Assembly (NCBI RefSeq): GCF_030766935.1
Contig: NZ_JASERL010000005.1
Location: 496,001 to 560,000 of the forward strand
Source of the DNA: Streptomyces sp. KL109B
Lineage (GTDB): Bacteria; Actinomycetota; Actinomycetes; Streptomycetales; Streptomycetaceae
Direction of reading: 5' to 3'
Length of the DNA: 64,000 nucleotides
Shown here: positions 10,483-18,097 of the stretch, piece after piece
How the letters are laid out: every line of letters begins with the position of its first letter
Position numbering within the stretch: the stretch's first letter is position 1
Program-made: the position numbers and the translations under genes
The notes under the pieces: generated by a model
Told to the model about the DNA's origin: nothing
Database searches by the model: none
The model's input: the letters and a program-made list of their open reading frames with translations, nothing else

Positions 10483-11211
10483 GTGGAACGGCAGCGGGTA
10501 CGGGAGTTGCGGCGGCGGATCGGGTATCCCGATGTGCCGGTTCCGGCGGTCCGTGACTGGTTCACCCTGGGGGCGGGGTACGCGCCGGTGGAGTACGAGG
10601 CGCCGTCGGTGCCGGAGCCGGAGCGGGATCTCGCGGCGGTGTGGCGGCGGGCGGCGCGGCTGACCTGTCATCCGCTGCTGCTGCGGGACGGGGTGAGCGG
10701 CCGGCCGCTGAGTCCCGCCGGTCCCACGGGGATCACCGGCCGTGGCCGGCTGCACCGGCTCGGCCCGAACCCGACGGCCGACGCCGTGCTGACCCAGGGT
10801 ACGAACGCCGAGGTGAGGGTGCTGCTGGTGCGGCGGCGCGACACGGGCCAGCTGGCCTTCCCCGGCGGCTTCCGGGAGACGGATCCGGTCACCGGCGCCG
10901 TGGAGGATCCGGTGCGGGCGGCGCTGCGCGAGGCGGCGGAGGAGACCGGGGTGCGGGTGCGCGGCGGGGCGGTGCGGCTGCTGCACCAGGGGGTCGCGCA
11001 CTGGTCGGTGCGGAACACGGACAACGCCTGGATCGAGAACACCGCGATCCATGTCCGGCTGCCACCGGCCCCCGGCGGGCCCCCTCCGGTCGAGGGCCGC
11101 GACGACGCGCTCAGCGCGGGCTGGTTCCCGGTCCGTGACGTCGAAACGGAATCGCTCAGCGCCGCGCACGCCGCCACTTTGCGCCGACTGCGCCGCGCCC
11201 TCGACGGCTGA
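10483..11211 (+). CDS. NUDIX hydrolase, NUDT9 / ADP-ribose pyrophosphatase type
   Basis: 242 residues. The C-terminal half has a NUDIX box: GGF at about 128-130 and REAAEETGV at 149-157, with some extra residues between the usual glycine and REUxEE parts. Segments before the box (YPDVPVPAVRDWF, GPTGITGRGRL, GPNPTADAVLT, RRRDTGQLAFPGG) resemble the NUDT9-type ADP-ribose pyrophosphatases, which cleave ADP-ribose to AMP and ribose-5-phosphate. The GTG start was chosen for the GAGGAGG 6 bases upstream; a longer frame upstream reads through the divergent promoter. Its place in the pathway is unclear. It may be a flanking housekeeping-like gene caught between the operon and the exporters. Confidence 0.85.
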   Translation: MERQRVRELRRRIGYPDVPVPAVRDWFTLGAGYAPVEYEAPSVPEPERDLAAVWRRAARLTCHPLLLRDGVSGRPLSPAGPTGITGRGRLHRLGPNPTADAVLTQGTNAEVRVLLVRRRDTGQLAFPGGFRETDPVTGAVEDPVRAALREAAEETGVRVRGGAVRLLHQGVAHWSVRNTDNAWIENTAIHVRLPPAPGGPPPVEGRDDALSAGWFPVRDVETESLSAAHAATLRRLRRALDG

Positions 11212-11212
11212 T

Positions 11213-11233
11213 CCGAGCAATACAGGAGTCGCT
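11213..11233 (+). promoter_or_regulatory. Copy 1 of the GCAATA...GGAG upstream motif
   Basis: Contains CGAGCAATACAGGAGTCG, which matches the copy before the KSQ-PKS gene at 16 of 21 positions. It ends 62 bases before the transglutaminase-like GTG. See the finding on the shared motif. Confidence 0.5.
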
Positions 11234-11255
11234 CCACTCGCGAACGAGGGCCTCA

Positions 11256-11280
11256 ACTAGGACTCCGGTCGAGTCCTAGT
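11256..11280. promoter_or_regulatory. Perfect 10-base inverted repeat upstream of the transglutaminase-like gene
   Basis: Arms ACTAGGACTC and GAGTCCTAGT flank a 5-base spacer (CGGTC). The right arm differs by one base from GAGTTCTAGT in the TetR/MFS divergent region (bottom strand of 15076-15085), so I read it as a member of the same operator family rather than as a terminator. It ends 15 bases before the start codon, and no run of T follows. A role as a terminator for the NUDIX gene is the alternative. Confidence 0.6.
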
Positions 11281-11295
11281 GATGGGTGGTCAGCG

Positions 11296-12066
11296 GTGGA
11301 TGCGCTTCGTCCGTTCCTTCAAGAGTCCTGGTACTGCGACGCTTCCGAGCCGCGCGTGCGTCGGCTGGCCGTCGAACTGCACGCGGGCCGGGACCCCAGG
11401 GAGACGGCGGTGGCCGCGTTCCACCACGTACGCGACGGGATCCGCTACCGCATAGGCGACTGGCAGCAGACGGCGTCGCAGACCCTCGAACTCGGCGAGG
11501 GCACCTGTACCAACAGCGCCAACCTGCTGGTGGCGCTGTTGCGTTCGGTGGGCATCCCGGCCGGGTACGGCGTCATGCGGGTGCGCGGCCGGGAGTACTT
11601 CGGGCCGATCGCGCTGCCCCGGCTCGCCCGGATGGTGAGCGAGGTCAGTCGGCACGTGTACGCGTGTGTGCACCTGGACGGGCGCTGGGTGCGCTGCGAT
11701 CCGTCCGACGATCTGGCGCTCTCGCTCGGCTCGGCGCACCTCAACCCGCAGAGCAGACCGGTCGAGTGGGACGGCGAGCGGGACGCGGTGCTGCACCTGG
11801 ACGCCGACCACATCCAGGAGGACGTGGTTCCGGTCGCGGACATCTCCGCGCTGATGGCCAAGCGGATGCGGCGTACGCTCCGCCTCACGGTGCGCCTCGG
11901 CAATCTGTACATGGACTTCCTGCGGGAGCACGGGGCGCGGATGCGCACCACCGAGGAGGCGGACAAGCACTTCACGGCCTGGCTGCGGGACCATCACCCG
12001 ACCCTGCACCTGCTGTACCGGGCGCTGCCCGAGGGCAGTTCGCCGGCCGAGCCCGCTCTGAGGTGA
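11296..12066 (+). CDS. Transglutaminase-like cysteine-protease-fold protein
   Basis: 256 residues. The family core is LGEGTCTNSANLLVALLRSVGIPAG with the candidate nucleophile C71, followed by RHVYACVHLDGRWVRCDPS supplying H120 (or H126) and D135. This Cys-His-Asp order is that of the bacterial transglutaminase-like superfamily. Members act as proteases, amidases, acyl transferases or peptide-bond formers, so the reaction cannot be read from sequence. It has no signal peptide and is expected in the cytoplasm. It starts with GTG without a strong ribosome site, just downstream of the inverted repeat and of a copy of the shared upstream motif. That regulatory context suggests it belongs to the cluster. 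It could form or cleave an amide in the product. Confidence 0.8.
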   Translation: MDALRPFLQESWYCDASEPRVRRLAVELHAGRDPRETAVAAFHHVRDGIRYRIGDWQQTASQTLELGEGTCTNSANLLVALLRSVGIPAGYGVMRVRGREYFGPIALPRLARMVSEVSRHVYACVHLDGRWVRCDPSDDLALSLGSAHLNPQSRPVEWDGERDAVLHLDADHIQEDVVPVADISALMAKRMRRTLRLTVRLGNLYMDFLREHGARMRTTEEADKHFTAWLRDHHPTLHLLYRALPEGSSPAEPALR

Positions 12067-12081
12067 ACGCTCCCCCACGGC

Positions 12082-12117
12082 CGGGCGGTCGGGCGGCTCG
12101 GGCCGCCCGGCCGCCCG
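12082..12117. terminator. Strong GC hairpin between convergent genes
   Basis: Fifteen-base arms (CGGGCGGTCGGGCGG and CCGCCCGGCCGCCCG, one G-T type mismatch) separated by six bases. It sits between the converging transglutaminase-like and MMPL genes, so it can serve both strands. No T-run, as usual in Streptomyces. Confidence 0.75.
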
Positions 12118-12125
12118 GCGCGTAC

Positions 12126-14369
12126 TCAGCCGTCCTTGAGGCCGAACTTGCGGTGCAGCTTCTTCAGGGGCTTCGGCGCCCACCAGTTGACGTGGCCGAG
12201 CAGCCGCATGGCCGCGGGCACCAACAGGCCCCGCACCAGCGTCGCGTCGACCAGGACGGCGAGCGCGAGTCCCGCGCCGAGCAGCTTGAGGATCGACAGC
12301 TCGGAGGTGGCGAGGGCGCCCAGCACGATGGCGACGATCAGTGCGGCAGCGGTGATCAGCCGTCCGGTGCGCTCCATGCCGAAGGCGACGGCGCGCGTGT
12401 TGTCGCCGGTGGCGAGGTACTCCTCGCGGATGCGCGAGAGCAGGAAGACGCTGTAGTCCATGGAGAGGCCGAAGGCGACGCAGAACATCAGGATCGGCAC
12501 TGTGACCTCCAGTTGGCCGGTGTGTACGAAGTCGCCGACCAGCCACTTGAGATGGCCGTCCTGGAAGACGTACACCATGGCACCGAAGGACGCCGTGAGG
12601 CTCAGTGTGTTCAGTACGAGCTGCTTGATCGGGATGATCACGCTGCCGGAGAACAGGAACAGCAGCACGAACATGCTGATCGCGATGATCGCGCCGGCCC
12701 ACGGCAGTCGGTCGCTCAGGCTCTCCTTGGTGTCGACCTGGGTGGCGGCGTCCCCGCCGACCAGGACGGTCCCCGGAGCGTCCACGGCCCGCACCGCGCG
12801 GACGTAGTCCTCGCCCGCGGCGGAACCGGCGTCGCGGTCGGACACCACGGACAGCCAGGTGCCACCGTCGCCGCGGAACGCCGCGGCCGCTTCGCCCGGA
12901 CCCGCGGCGCGGCTTCCGTCGGCGTAGGTGCCTGCGGCGCTGTCCACCCGGACCGTGCCGGGCAGCGCCGACAACCGCTGTGCGTAGGCGGCGACTTCGC
13001 CGCTGCCGGGGTCGAGGTCGGGGGCGACGACCATGACGGGCGAGGTCTGCGCGTCCCTGAACTCCTGCCGGATCGTGTCGGAGGCCACCTGGGACGCCGC
13101 GCCGCGGGGCAGCACCCGGTCGTCCATCAGGGCGAACCGCGCCTGGGTGAACGGCAGGGCGAGCGCGGCGAGGGCGATCGCGACGGTGGCCCCGACGACC
13201 AGGGGGCGGCGCATGACGGCGAGGGCGAGGCGGTGCCACAGTCCTCGCTCCGGGCTGCGGGCCCCGGGCAGCTTGCGGCGCAGCGGGGCGAAGACGTCCC
13301 ACTTGTCGATGCGGTGCCCGATGAGCGCGAGCAGCGGGGGCATGAGCAGGACCGTGGCGGTGGCGGCGATGACGACGACCACGATTCCGGCGTAGGCGAG
13401 CGAGCGCAGGAAGTAGATCGGGAAGACCAGCAGGGCGGCCAGCGAGAGGGCGACGGTGACGGCGGAGAACAGCACCGTCCGGCCGGCTCTGCGCAGGCTC
13501 GCCGCGATCGCCTCGGTGACCTCGCGGCCGGCCGCGAGTTCCTCGCGGTACCGGGTGACGACGAACAGGCTGTAGTCGACGGCGAGTCCGAAGCCGAGGG
13601 CCGTGGTGATGTTCAGCGCGAAGATGGACACCGAGGTGGTCTCGGCCAGCAGGCGCAGCACGGCGTACGTGCCGACCACGGACACCAGGCCGACCAGCGC
13701 GGGCACCAGCGCGGCGACGACCGAGCCGAACGTGGCGAGCAGGATCAGCAGGGTCAGCGGCGCGGCCAGCAGTTCGGCGCGGGTCAGGTCGGTGGCGCTC
13801 TGTTCGTCGGCCTCGGCGTTGATCTGGGCAAGGCCGGTGGCCTTCACGTCGAGCGGTCCCTGACGGCCGGTCACTTCGGGCACCAGGTCGGTGACGAGGT
13901 GGTGCACGTGGTTGTCGTCGCCGCCGAGCCTGATCAGGACGAGGCCGGTCCGCTTGTCGTCGGAGCGGAGCTGCCGGTCGCCGGAGGTCCAGTAGGACTG
14001 CGCGTAGACCACGCCTTCGGTGCGGGCTATGCGCTCCGTGAGCTCGCGGCCCGCGTTCGCGGCCGCGGCCTTGTCGACTCCGTCGTCGGAGCGGGCGACG
14101 AGGACGACGTTGGGTGCGCCGGCCTTGAACCGGTCGGCGAGCATGCGGTCGGCCTGAACGGCCTCGGCGCTGCTGGGTGTGTAGCCGCCGGCGGACAGCT
14201 TGCTCTCGGTGTCGGCGCCGAGTACCGCGGCGGCGGCCGCGATCAGCGCGACGAGCAGCATGGCGATGCGTCTGCGATCGGCCAGGCGACGCGCGAGCGT
14301 CGCCAGGCGGCCGGTCACCGGCTCCGGCCCGGCACCGGTTCGGGTGCGGGTTTCTGTGGTCGTGGACAT
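12126..14369 (-). CDS. MMPL / RND-family membrane exporter
   Basis: 747 residues, normal for actinobacterial MMPL proteins. An N-terminal membrane helix (about 36-52) is followed by a large extracytoplasmic loop and a membrane block. This pattern then repeats, giving about 12 helices in all. The segment TTALGFGLAVDYSLFVVTRYREE (about 262-285) is the family hallmark with the conserved Asp-Tyr pair, and its counterpart in the second half is FGLSMDYSVFLLSRIREEY. Such proteins use the proton gradient to export lipids or bulky hydrophobic products. The start has TGAGGAAG directly upstream. It lies 57 bases downstream of tetR on the same strand and is probably co-transcribed with it, so it should respond to the same ligand. 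Likely roles are product export and self-resistance. Confidence 0.92.
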   Translation of the reverse strand: MSTTTETRTRTGAGPEPVTGRLATLARRLADRRRIAMLLVALIAAAAAVLGADTESKLSAGGYTPSSAEAVQADRMLADRFKAGAPNVVLVARSDDGVDKAAAANAGRELTERIARTEGVVYAQSYWTSGDRQLRSDDKRTGLVLIRLGGDDNHVHHLVTDLVPEVTGRQGPLDVKATGLAQINAEADEQSATDLTRAELLAAPLTLLILLATFGSVVAALVPALVGLVSVVGTYAVLRLLAETTSVSIFALNITTALGFGLAVDYSLFVVTRYREELAAGREVTEAIAASLRRAGRTVLFSAVTVALSLAALLVFPIYFLRSLAYAGIVVVVIAATATVLLMPPLLALIGHRIDKWDVFAPLRRKLPGARSPERGLWHRLALAVMRRPLVVGATVAIALAALALPFTQARFALMDDRVLPRGAASQVASDTIRQEFRDAQTSPVMVVAPDLDPGSGEVAAYAQRLSALPGTVRVDSAAGTYADGSRAAGPGEAAAAFRGDGGTWLSVVSDRDAGSAAGEDYVRAVRAVDAPGTVLVGGDAATQVDTKESLSDRLPWAGAIIAISMFVLLFLFSGSVIIPIKQLVLNTLSLTASFGAMVYVFQDGHLKWLVGDFVHTGQLEVTVPILMFCVAFGLSMDYSVFLLSRIREEYLATGDNTRAVAFGMERTGRLITAAALIVAIVLGALATSELSILKLLGAGLALAVLVDATLVRGLLVPAAMRLLGHVNWWAPKPLKKLHRKFGLKDG

Positions 14370-14426
14370 GACTTCCTCACGTCATGGTGGCCGCCACGGC
14401 GACGCCGTGGCGTACGAGACCACGGC

Positions 14427-15056
14427 TCAGCGCCCCGCCAGGAGATGGCCGCACAGGTCCTGATGGACCCAGCTCTCCCACTGCGCCGGGGACCAGCCGC
14501 GTTCGGTGACAAACAGGTGGTAGACCTCGGGGCCGAGCACGACGTAGCAGGTGTCGACGGCGCGGTCGATGTCGAGGTCCTCGGCGAGGGCCCCCTTCTC
14601 GGCCAGGACCTCGACGAAGCGCCGCTGGACCATCCGGCGCTGCTCCTTGTTCGTCTCCCACAGCTCCGCTCCGTTGCCGCTGCTGATGACGGCGTTGCGG
14701 AGCACTTCGAGCAGCGGGACGACCCGCTCGTTGATGACCCGGGTCATGCCGGCCAGCGCGCGCACCAGCTCGCGGGGGTCGTCGAGGGACAGGGCCTCGA
14801 CGACCTGCGGACGCTCCAGCGTCGGCACGGGATCGTCGTCCCCCGCCACGTGCAGGTCGATCAGCTCCTTGAGGATCTGCTCCTTGTTCCCGAAGGAGAA
14901 GTAGATCGTCTGCACCGCGACGCCGGACTCCTGCGCGATCGATTCGATCGTGGTGAGGCCGTAGCCGTGCCGCACGAAGAGCTTCATCGCGGCGTCGAGC
15001 ATCTTCCGCCGGGTCTGCTGGGAGCGGAGTCGTCGCCCGTCAATCCGGTTCGCCAT
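14427..15056 (-). CDS. TetR-family transcriptional repressor
   Basis: 209 residues. The N-terminal helix-turn-helix (about 15-62) reads TRRKMLDAAMKLFVRHGY, then TTIESIAQESGVAVQTIYFSF and GNKEQILKEL. The C-terminal ligand/dimer domain has no specific family signature. It is divergent from an MFS exporter, with a palindromic site between the two genes, and lies upstream of an MMPL exporter on its own strand. This is the classic layout of an efflux regulator that represses itself and its pumps until the product binds. Related palindromes before the second MFS gene, before the MFS gene at 43842 and before the transglutaminase-like gene suggest a wider regulon inside this cluster. Confidence 0.93.
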   Translation of the reverse strand: MANRIDGRRLRSQQTRRKMLDAAMKLFVRHGYGLTTIESIAQESGVAVQTIYFSFGNKEQILKELIDLHVAGDDDPVPTLERPQVVEALSLDDPRELVRALAGMTRVINERVVPLLEVLRNAVISSGNGAELWETNKEQRRMVQRRFVEVLAEKGALAEDLDIDRAVDTCYVVLGPEVYHLFVTERGWSPAQWESWVHQDLCGHLLAGR

Positions 15057-15073
15057 GAGGTCCCATCTGTTTT

Positions 15074-15093
15074 CTGTACTAGAACTCTAGAGT
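15074..15093. promoter_or_regulatory. Probable TetR operator in the tetR / MFS divergent region
   Basis: The site CTGTACTAGAACTCTAGAGT contains the perfect palindrome ACTCTAGAGT (15084-15093). It matches the site before the second MFS gene (16363-16382) at 17 of 20 positions. It lies 18 bases from the TetR start and 41 bases from the MFS start, where a repressor would block both promoters. Confidence 0.7.
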
Positions 15094-15133
15094 GCGACAC
15101 CAGAATTGCACGCCTCAACGGAGGGACGCAACC

Positions 15134-16336
15134 ATGACGCTCAGTTCCACCAAGACCGGACCGGCCGACGGCACCCGAGCCCCTCGCCCTCTTGTCCCCG
15201 TCCTCACGGGCGGCATGGGCCTGTCCATGCTCGCGCTCTACGCGACCGGGGCCCTGGGGCCGTTCATCGTGGCAGACCTCGGAATCTCACGCTCCGCGCT
15301 CGGGCTGCTGCCGGCCGCCGCGTTCGCCGTCGCCACCGCGGCCTCCCTGTACGCCGGGCACCTGACCGATCTGCTCGGCGGCCGCCGCGCGTTCCTCGCG
15401 CTCGTGGCCTTACTGGCGGCCGTCTTCGCGCTCCTGGCCGCCAGCCACACCTACCCCCTGCTGCTCGCCGCACTGGCTCTGGCCGGGCTGCCCCAGGCCC
15501 TGGCCAACCCCTCCACCAACCGCCTGATCGCCGCCCACGTCCCGGCTTCGCGGCGCGCGGAGGCGGTGGGCGTCAAGCAGTCCGGCATACCGATCGCGAC
15601 GCTGCTCACCGGCCTCGTACTGCCGCCCCTCGCCGAGGCCCTGTCCTGGCGGGCCGCGGTCGCGCTCGTCATTCCGGTCATGCCGGCCATGGCCCTTCTC
15701 GCCCTCCGCGTCCTCCCCCGCGACCCCGCCCCCACCGGACCCTTGCGCTTCGGACTGCCGCACCCGCCGAACGCGGCCACCCGCTGGCTGATGGCGTACT
15801 CGCTGTTCTTCGGCTGCGGGCTGGCCCCGCTCAGCACCTATCTGCCGCTCTACGCGCACCAGCACCTGGGCATGGGCGAGACCCAGTCCGGCGCGCTGAT
15901 CTCGGCCATCGGCGCGGCGGGCATCGCCACCCGCGTCATGTGGACCCGCTTCAGCGACCGGCTGACGGACACCCCCGTCCCCCTGCTCGGCCTGGCCGTG
16001 ACGGCGCTCGCGTGCACAGCCCTGATCCCGGCGGCCACGCACGGCGGCTGGCTCGTCTGGGTGGGCGCCCTCGGCGTCGGCGGCTGCGGGGCGGCGGCCA
16101 CCGCCGTGTCGATGGTCGCGGTGACCCACGGCAGCGGCTACGGGCAGACGGGCCACGCCTCCGCGCTGGTGTCGATGGGGTTCTTCGGCGGCTTCGTGGT
16201 CGGCCCGGTCACCTTCGGACTGCTCGCGGACGGCCCCTTGGGGTTCGGCGGCGCGTGGACCTTCGCGGGTACGGCGTTCGCCCTGGCGCTGACCTGCGCG
16301 TGGGTCGGCCGGCGCACCTTGCGGGCGGCGATCTGA
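15134..16336 (+). CDS. MFS transporter, 12-helix type
   Basis: 400 residues with about 12 predicted membrane helices and little extra sequence at either end. Family pattern GHLTDLLGGRRAFLALVAL after helix 2 corresponds to MFS motif A (GxxxDRxGRR type). The ATG at 15134 has GGAGGG 8 bases upstream; a GTG at 15092 in the same frame lies inside the operator and is unlikely. A rare TTA leucine codon occurs at residue 93 (15410-15412), so translation may depend on the bldA tRNA. It is divergent from tetR and followed on the same strand by another MFS gene with its own operator-like site. Most likely a drug/product exporter; the substrate is not readable from sequence. Confidence 0.88.
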   Translation: MTLSSTKTGPADGTRAPRPLVPVLTGGMGLSMLALYATGALGPFIVADLGISRSALGLLPAAAFAVATAASLYAGHLTDLLGGRRAFLALVALLAAVFALLAASHTYPLLLAALALAGLPQALANPSTNRLIAAHVPASRRAEAVGVKQSGIPIATLLTGLVLPPLAEALSWRAAVALVIPVMPAMALLALRVLPRDPAPTGPLRFGLPHPPNAATRWLMAYSLFFGCGLAPLSTYLPLYAHQHLGMGETQSGALISAIGAAGIATRVMWTRFSDRLTDTPVPLLGLAVTALACTALIPAATHGGWLVWVGALGVGGCGAAATAVSMVAVTHGSGYGQTGHASALVSMGFFGGFVVGPVTFGLLADGPLGFGGAWTFAGTAFALALTCAWVGRRTLRAAI

Positions 16337-16362
16337 CCGGGTGGATCTCCAGGAAACACTTC

Positions 16363-16382
16363 CTGTAGTGGAACACTAGAGT
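16363..16382. promoter_or_regulatory. Probable TetR operator before the second MFS gene
   Basis: The site CTGTAGTGGAACACTAGAGT differs from the tetR/MFS site at only three positions. It contains the palindrome TAGTG-GAA-CACTA (16366-16378). It lies 62 bases before the ATG, so this MFS gene probably has its own repressed promoter rather than depending on read-through. Confidence 0.7.
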
Positions 16383-16444
16383 TAACATCCAAGAAATGGC
16401 CCGGGGACTCCCCGCGCCACACCTTCACGGAGGGGAGGTCTGAG

Positions 16445-17902
16445 ATGGCCGACGGGGTACTCGCAGGACGCCGGGGGGCACTCCTGCTCCTCACCGGTGT
16501 CGAGCTGATCGTCTTTCTGGACGTCTCGATCATCAATCTGGCCATGCCCACGATCGGTGCCGCGCTCGGCATCGGGGTGGTGGCGCTGGCCTGGGTGAGC
16601 ACCGCCTACCAGGTCACATTCGGCGGCTTCCAGCTGGGCGCCGGGCGGGCCAGTGATCTCCTCGGCCCGCGCCGGATGTTCCGGGTCGGCCTCGGGGTCT
16701 TCACCGCCGCCTCGTTACTCGCGGGGCTCGCCCAGACCGGCTGGCTCCTGATCGGCGCGCGGGCGCTGCAGGGCGTCGGCGCGGCGCTGCTCATCCCCGC
16801 CGAACTCGCCCTGCTGGCGCTCATGTTCGCCGACCCGGAGGCCAACCGTCGGGCCTTCGGCGTGTGGAGCGCGATGGGCGCGGTCGGCGCGGCGAGCGGC
16901 GTGGCGCTCGGCGGCGTGATCGTCCAGGGGCTCGGCTGGGAGTGGATCTTCCTGATCAACGTTCCGATCGGTATCGCCGGACTGCTGCTGAGCGGTCGGC
17001 TGCTCCCCGCCGACAAGGCGGACCCGAAGGCCGCGCGCGGCCGGCTCGACCTGCCGGGGCTCTTCACCGGGACCGGCTGTCTGCTGCTGGCGGTGTACGT
17101 GGTGACGGAGGCGGCCGAGGGGGACCTCGGCCCGGTGCAGTGGACGCTCACGGCGCTCGCGATCCTGCTCGGCGCGGCGTTCATCGTGATCGAACGCCGG
17201 GTCGACGACCCGCTGTTGCCGTTCGGAGTGTTCCGCGAGCGGGACATCACCGGTGCCGCGGCCGCCAACTTCGTGGTCGGCGCCACCCATGTGCCGGTCT
17301 TCGTCTTCGTGTCCCTGTACTTCCAGGAGGTACGTGAGTACAGCTCGATCCGGGCCGGGCTCGCGGTGCTTCCGATCGCGCTGCTCAGCATTCCGGTCTC
17401 CCGCATGCTGATCCCGATGGCGCTCAAGCGGTTCGGGCCGCGGTGGGTACTGATCCTCGGCCTGTCCCTGATGACGGTCGCGCTGGTCATGCTGGGCACG
17501 ATGCCCACCGACGCCGTGTACGTGACGCGGTTCCTGCCCGCGGCGGTGATCTTCGCGGTGGCGCTGCCCGCCTGCTTCGTCGGGTCCACGCTCCCCGGGG
17601 TCAAGGCCGCGAAGCCGGAACAGACCGGCATCGTCTCCGGCGTGATCAACACAACCCAGCGGCTCGGCGCGGGACTTGGCGTCGCGGTGCTGGCCTCCGT
17701 CGCCGAGTCCCGCACCGAAGCGGTCGGGGGACCACGGGCCGAAGCCCTCAACTCGGGCTTCCACTACGCCTTCCTGGGCGCGGCGGGACTCGCCGTCGCG
17801 GGACTCGTGGTGGCGGTGACCGTACTCCGTCCCGACCCGCCGCGCCCCGAGGAACCCGCGGCGGCCCCGCCGGCCGAGGAAGCCGCGGCCGCCGCGGACT
17901 GA
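16445..17902 (+). CDS. MFS exporter, DHA2 (14-helix) drug:proton antiporter type
   Basis: 485 residues. The N-terminus LIVFLDVSIINLAMPTIG is the DHA2 helix-1 motif, followed by LAWVSTAYQVTFGGFQLGAGR and DLLGPRRMF (motif A region). GVALGGVIVQGLGWEWIFLINVPIG is antiporter motif C and its flank. About 14 helices fit the DHA2 family that exports hydrophobic antibiotics against protons. The ATG is preceded by GGAGGGGAGG. A TTA codon lies at residue 91 (16715-16717), the second in neighbouring exporter genes. The C-terminus is a short Pro/Ala-rich tail. It lies about 100 bases after the first MFS gene, with a TetR-type site in between. Confidence 0.92.
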   Translation: MADGVLAGRRGALLLLTGVELIVFLDVSIINLAMPTIGAALGIGVVALAWVSTAYQVTFGGFQLGAGRASDLLGPRRMFRVGLGVFTAASLLAGLAQTGWLLIGARALQGVGAALLIPAELALLALMFADPEANRRAFGVWSAMGAVGAASGVALGGVIVQGLGWEWIFLINVPIGIAGLLLSGRLLPADKADPKAARGRLDLPGLFTGTGCLLLAVYVVTEAAEGDLGPVQWTLTALAILLGAAFIVIERRVDDPLLPFGVFRERDITGAAAANFVVGATHVPVFVFVSLYFQEVREYSSIRAGLAVLPIALLSIPVSRMLIPMALKRFGPRWVLILGLSLMTVALVMLGTMPTDAVYVTRFLPAAVIFAVALPACFVGSTLPGVKAAKPEQTGIVSGVINTTQRLGAGLGVAVLASVAESRTEAVGGPRAEALNSGFHYAFLGAAGLAVAGLVVAVTVLRPDPPRPEEPAAAPPAEEAAAAAD

Positions 17903-17918
17903 CCGCGGCCCACCGACA

Positions 17919-17951
17919 GGGCAGGGGCAGCCGTCCGGGCCGCCCCTGCCC
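17919..17951. terminator. Perfect 10-base hairpin after the MFS gene
   Basis: Arms GGGCAGGGGC and GCCCCTGCCC with a 13-base loop, 17 bases after the MFS stop, between convergent genes. Just after it, a GGGAACC-type unit occurs three times (17960-17985). The remaining bases up to 18097 show nothing else. Confidence 0.75.
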
Positions 17952-18097
17952 GCCTGTTCACCGGGAACCGGGAACCGGGAACGGGAGCACGACGAACGGG
18001 CCGACCGCGGAAAGAAGCACACCGCGGCCGGCCCGGATCAGGGACGGGATGGTCAGGCACCAGATGGTCACGCACGGGAGGGGCAAGGGCGGGACGG

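Noticed and set aside
10341..10565. In-frame upstream extension of the PigD-like gene to 10565
   Set aside because: The extra residues are Arg/Ser/Pro-rich with no family similarity, overlap the divergent NUDIX gene and have no ribosome site.
11286..15137. A 1283-codon plus-strand frame over the transglutaminase, MMPL and TetR genes
   Set aside because: It crosses genes on both strands and encodes no recognisable domain.
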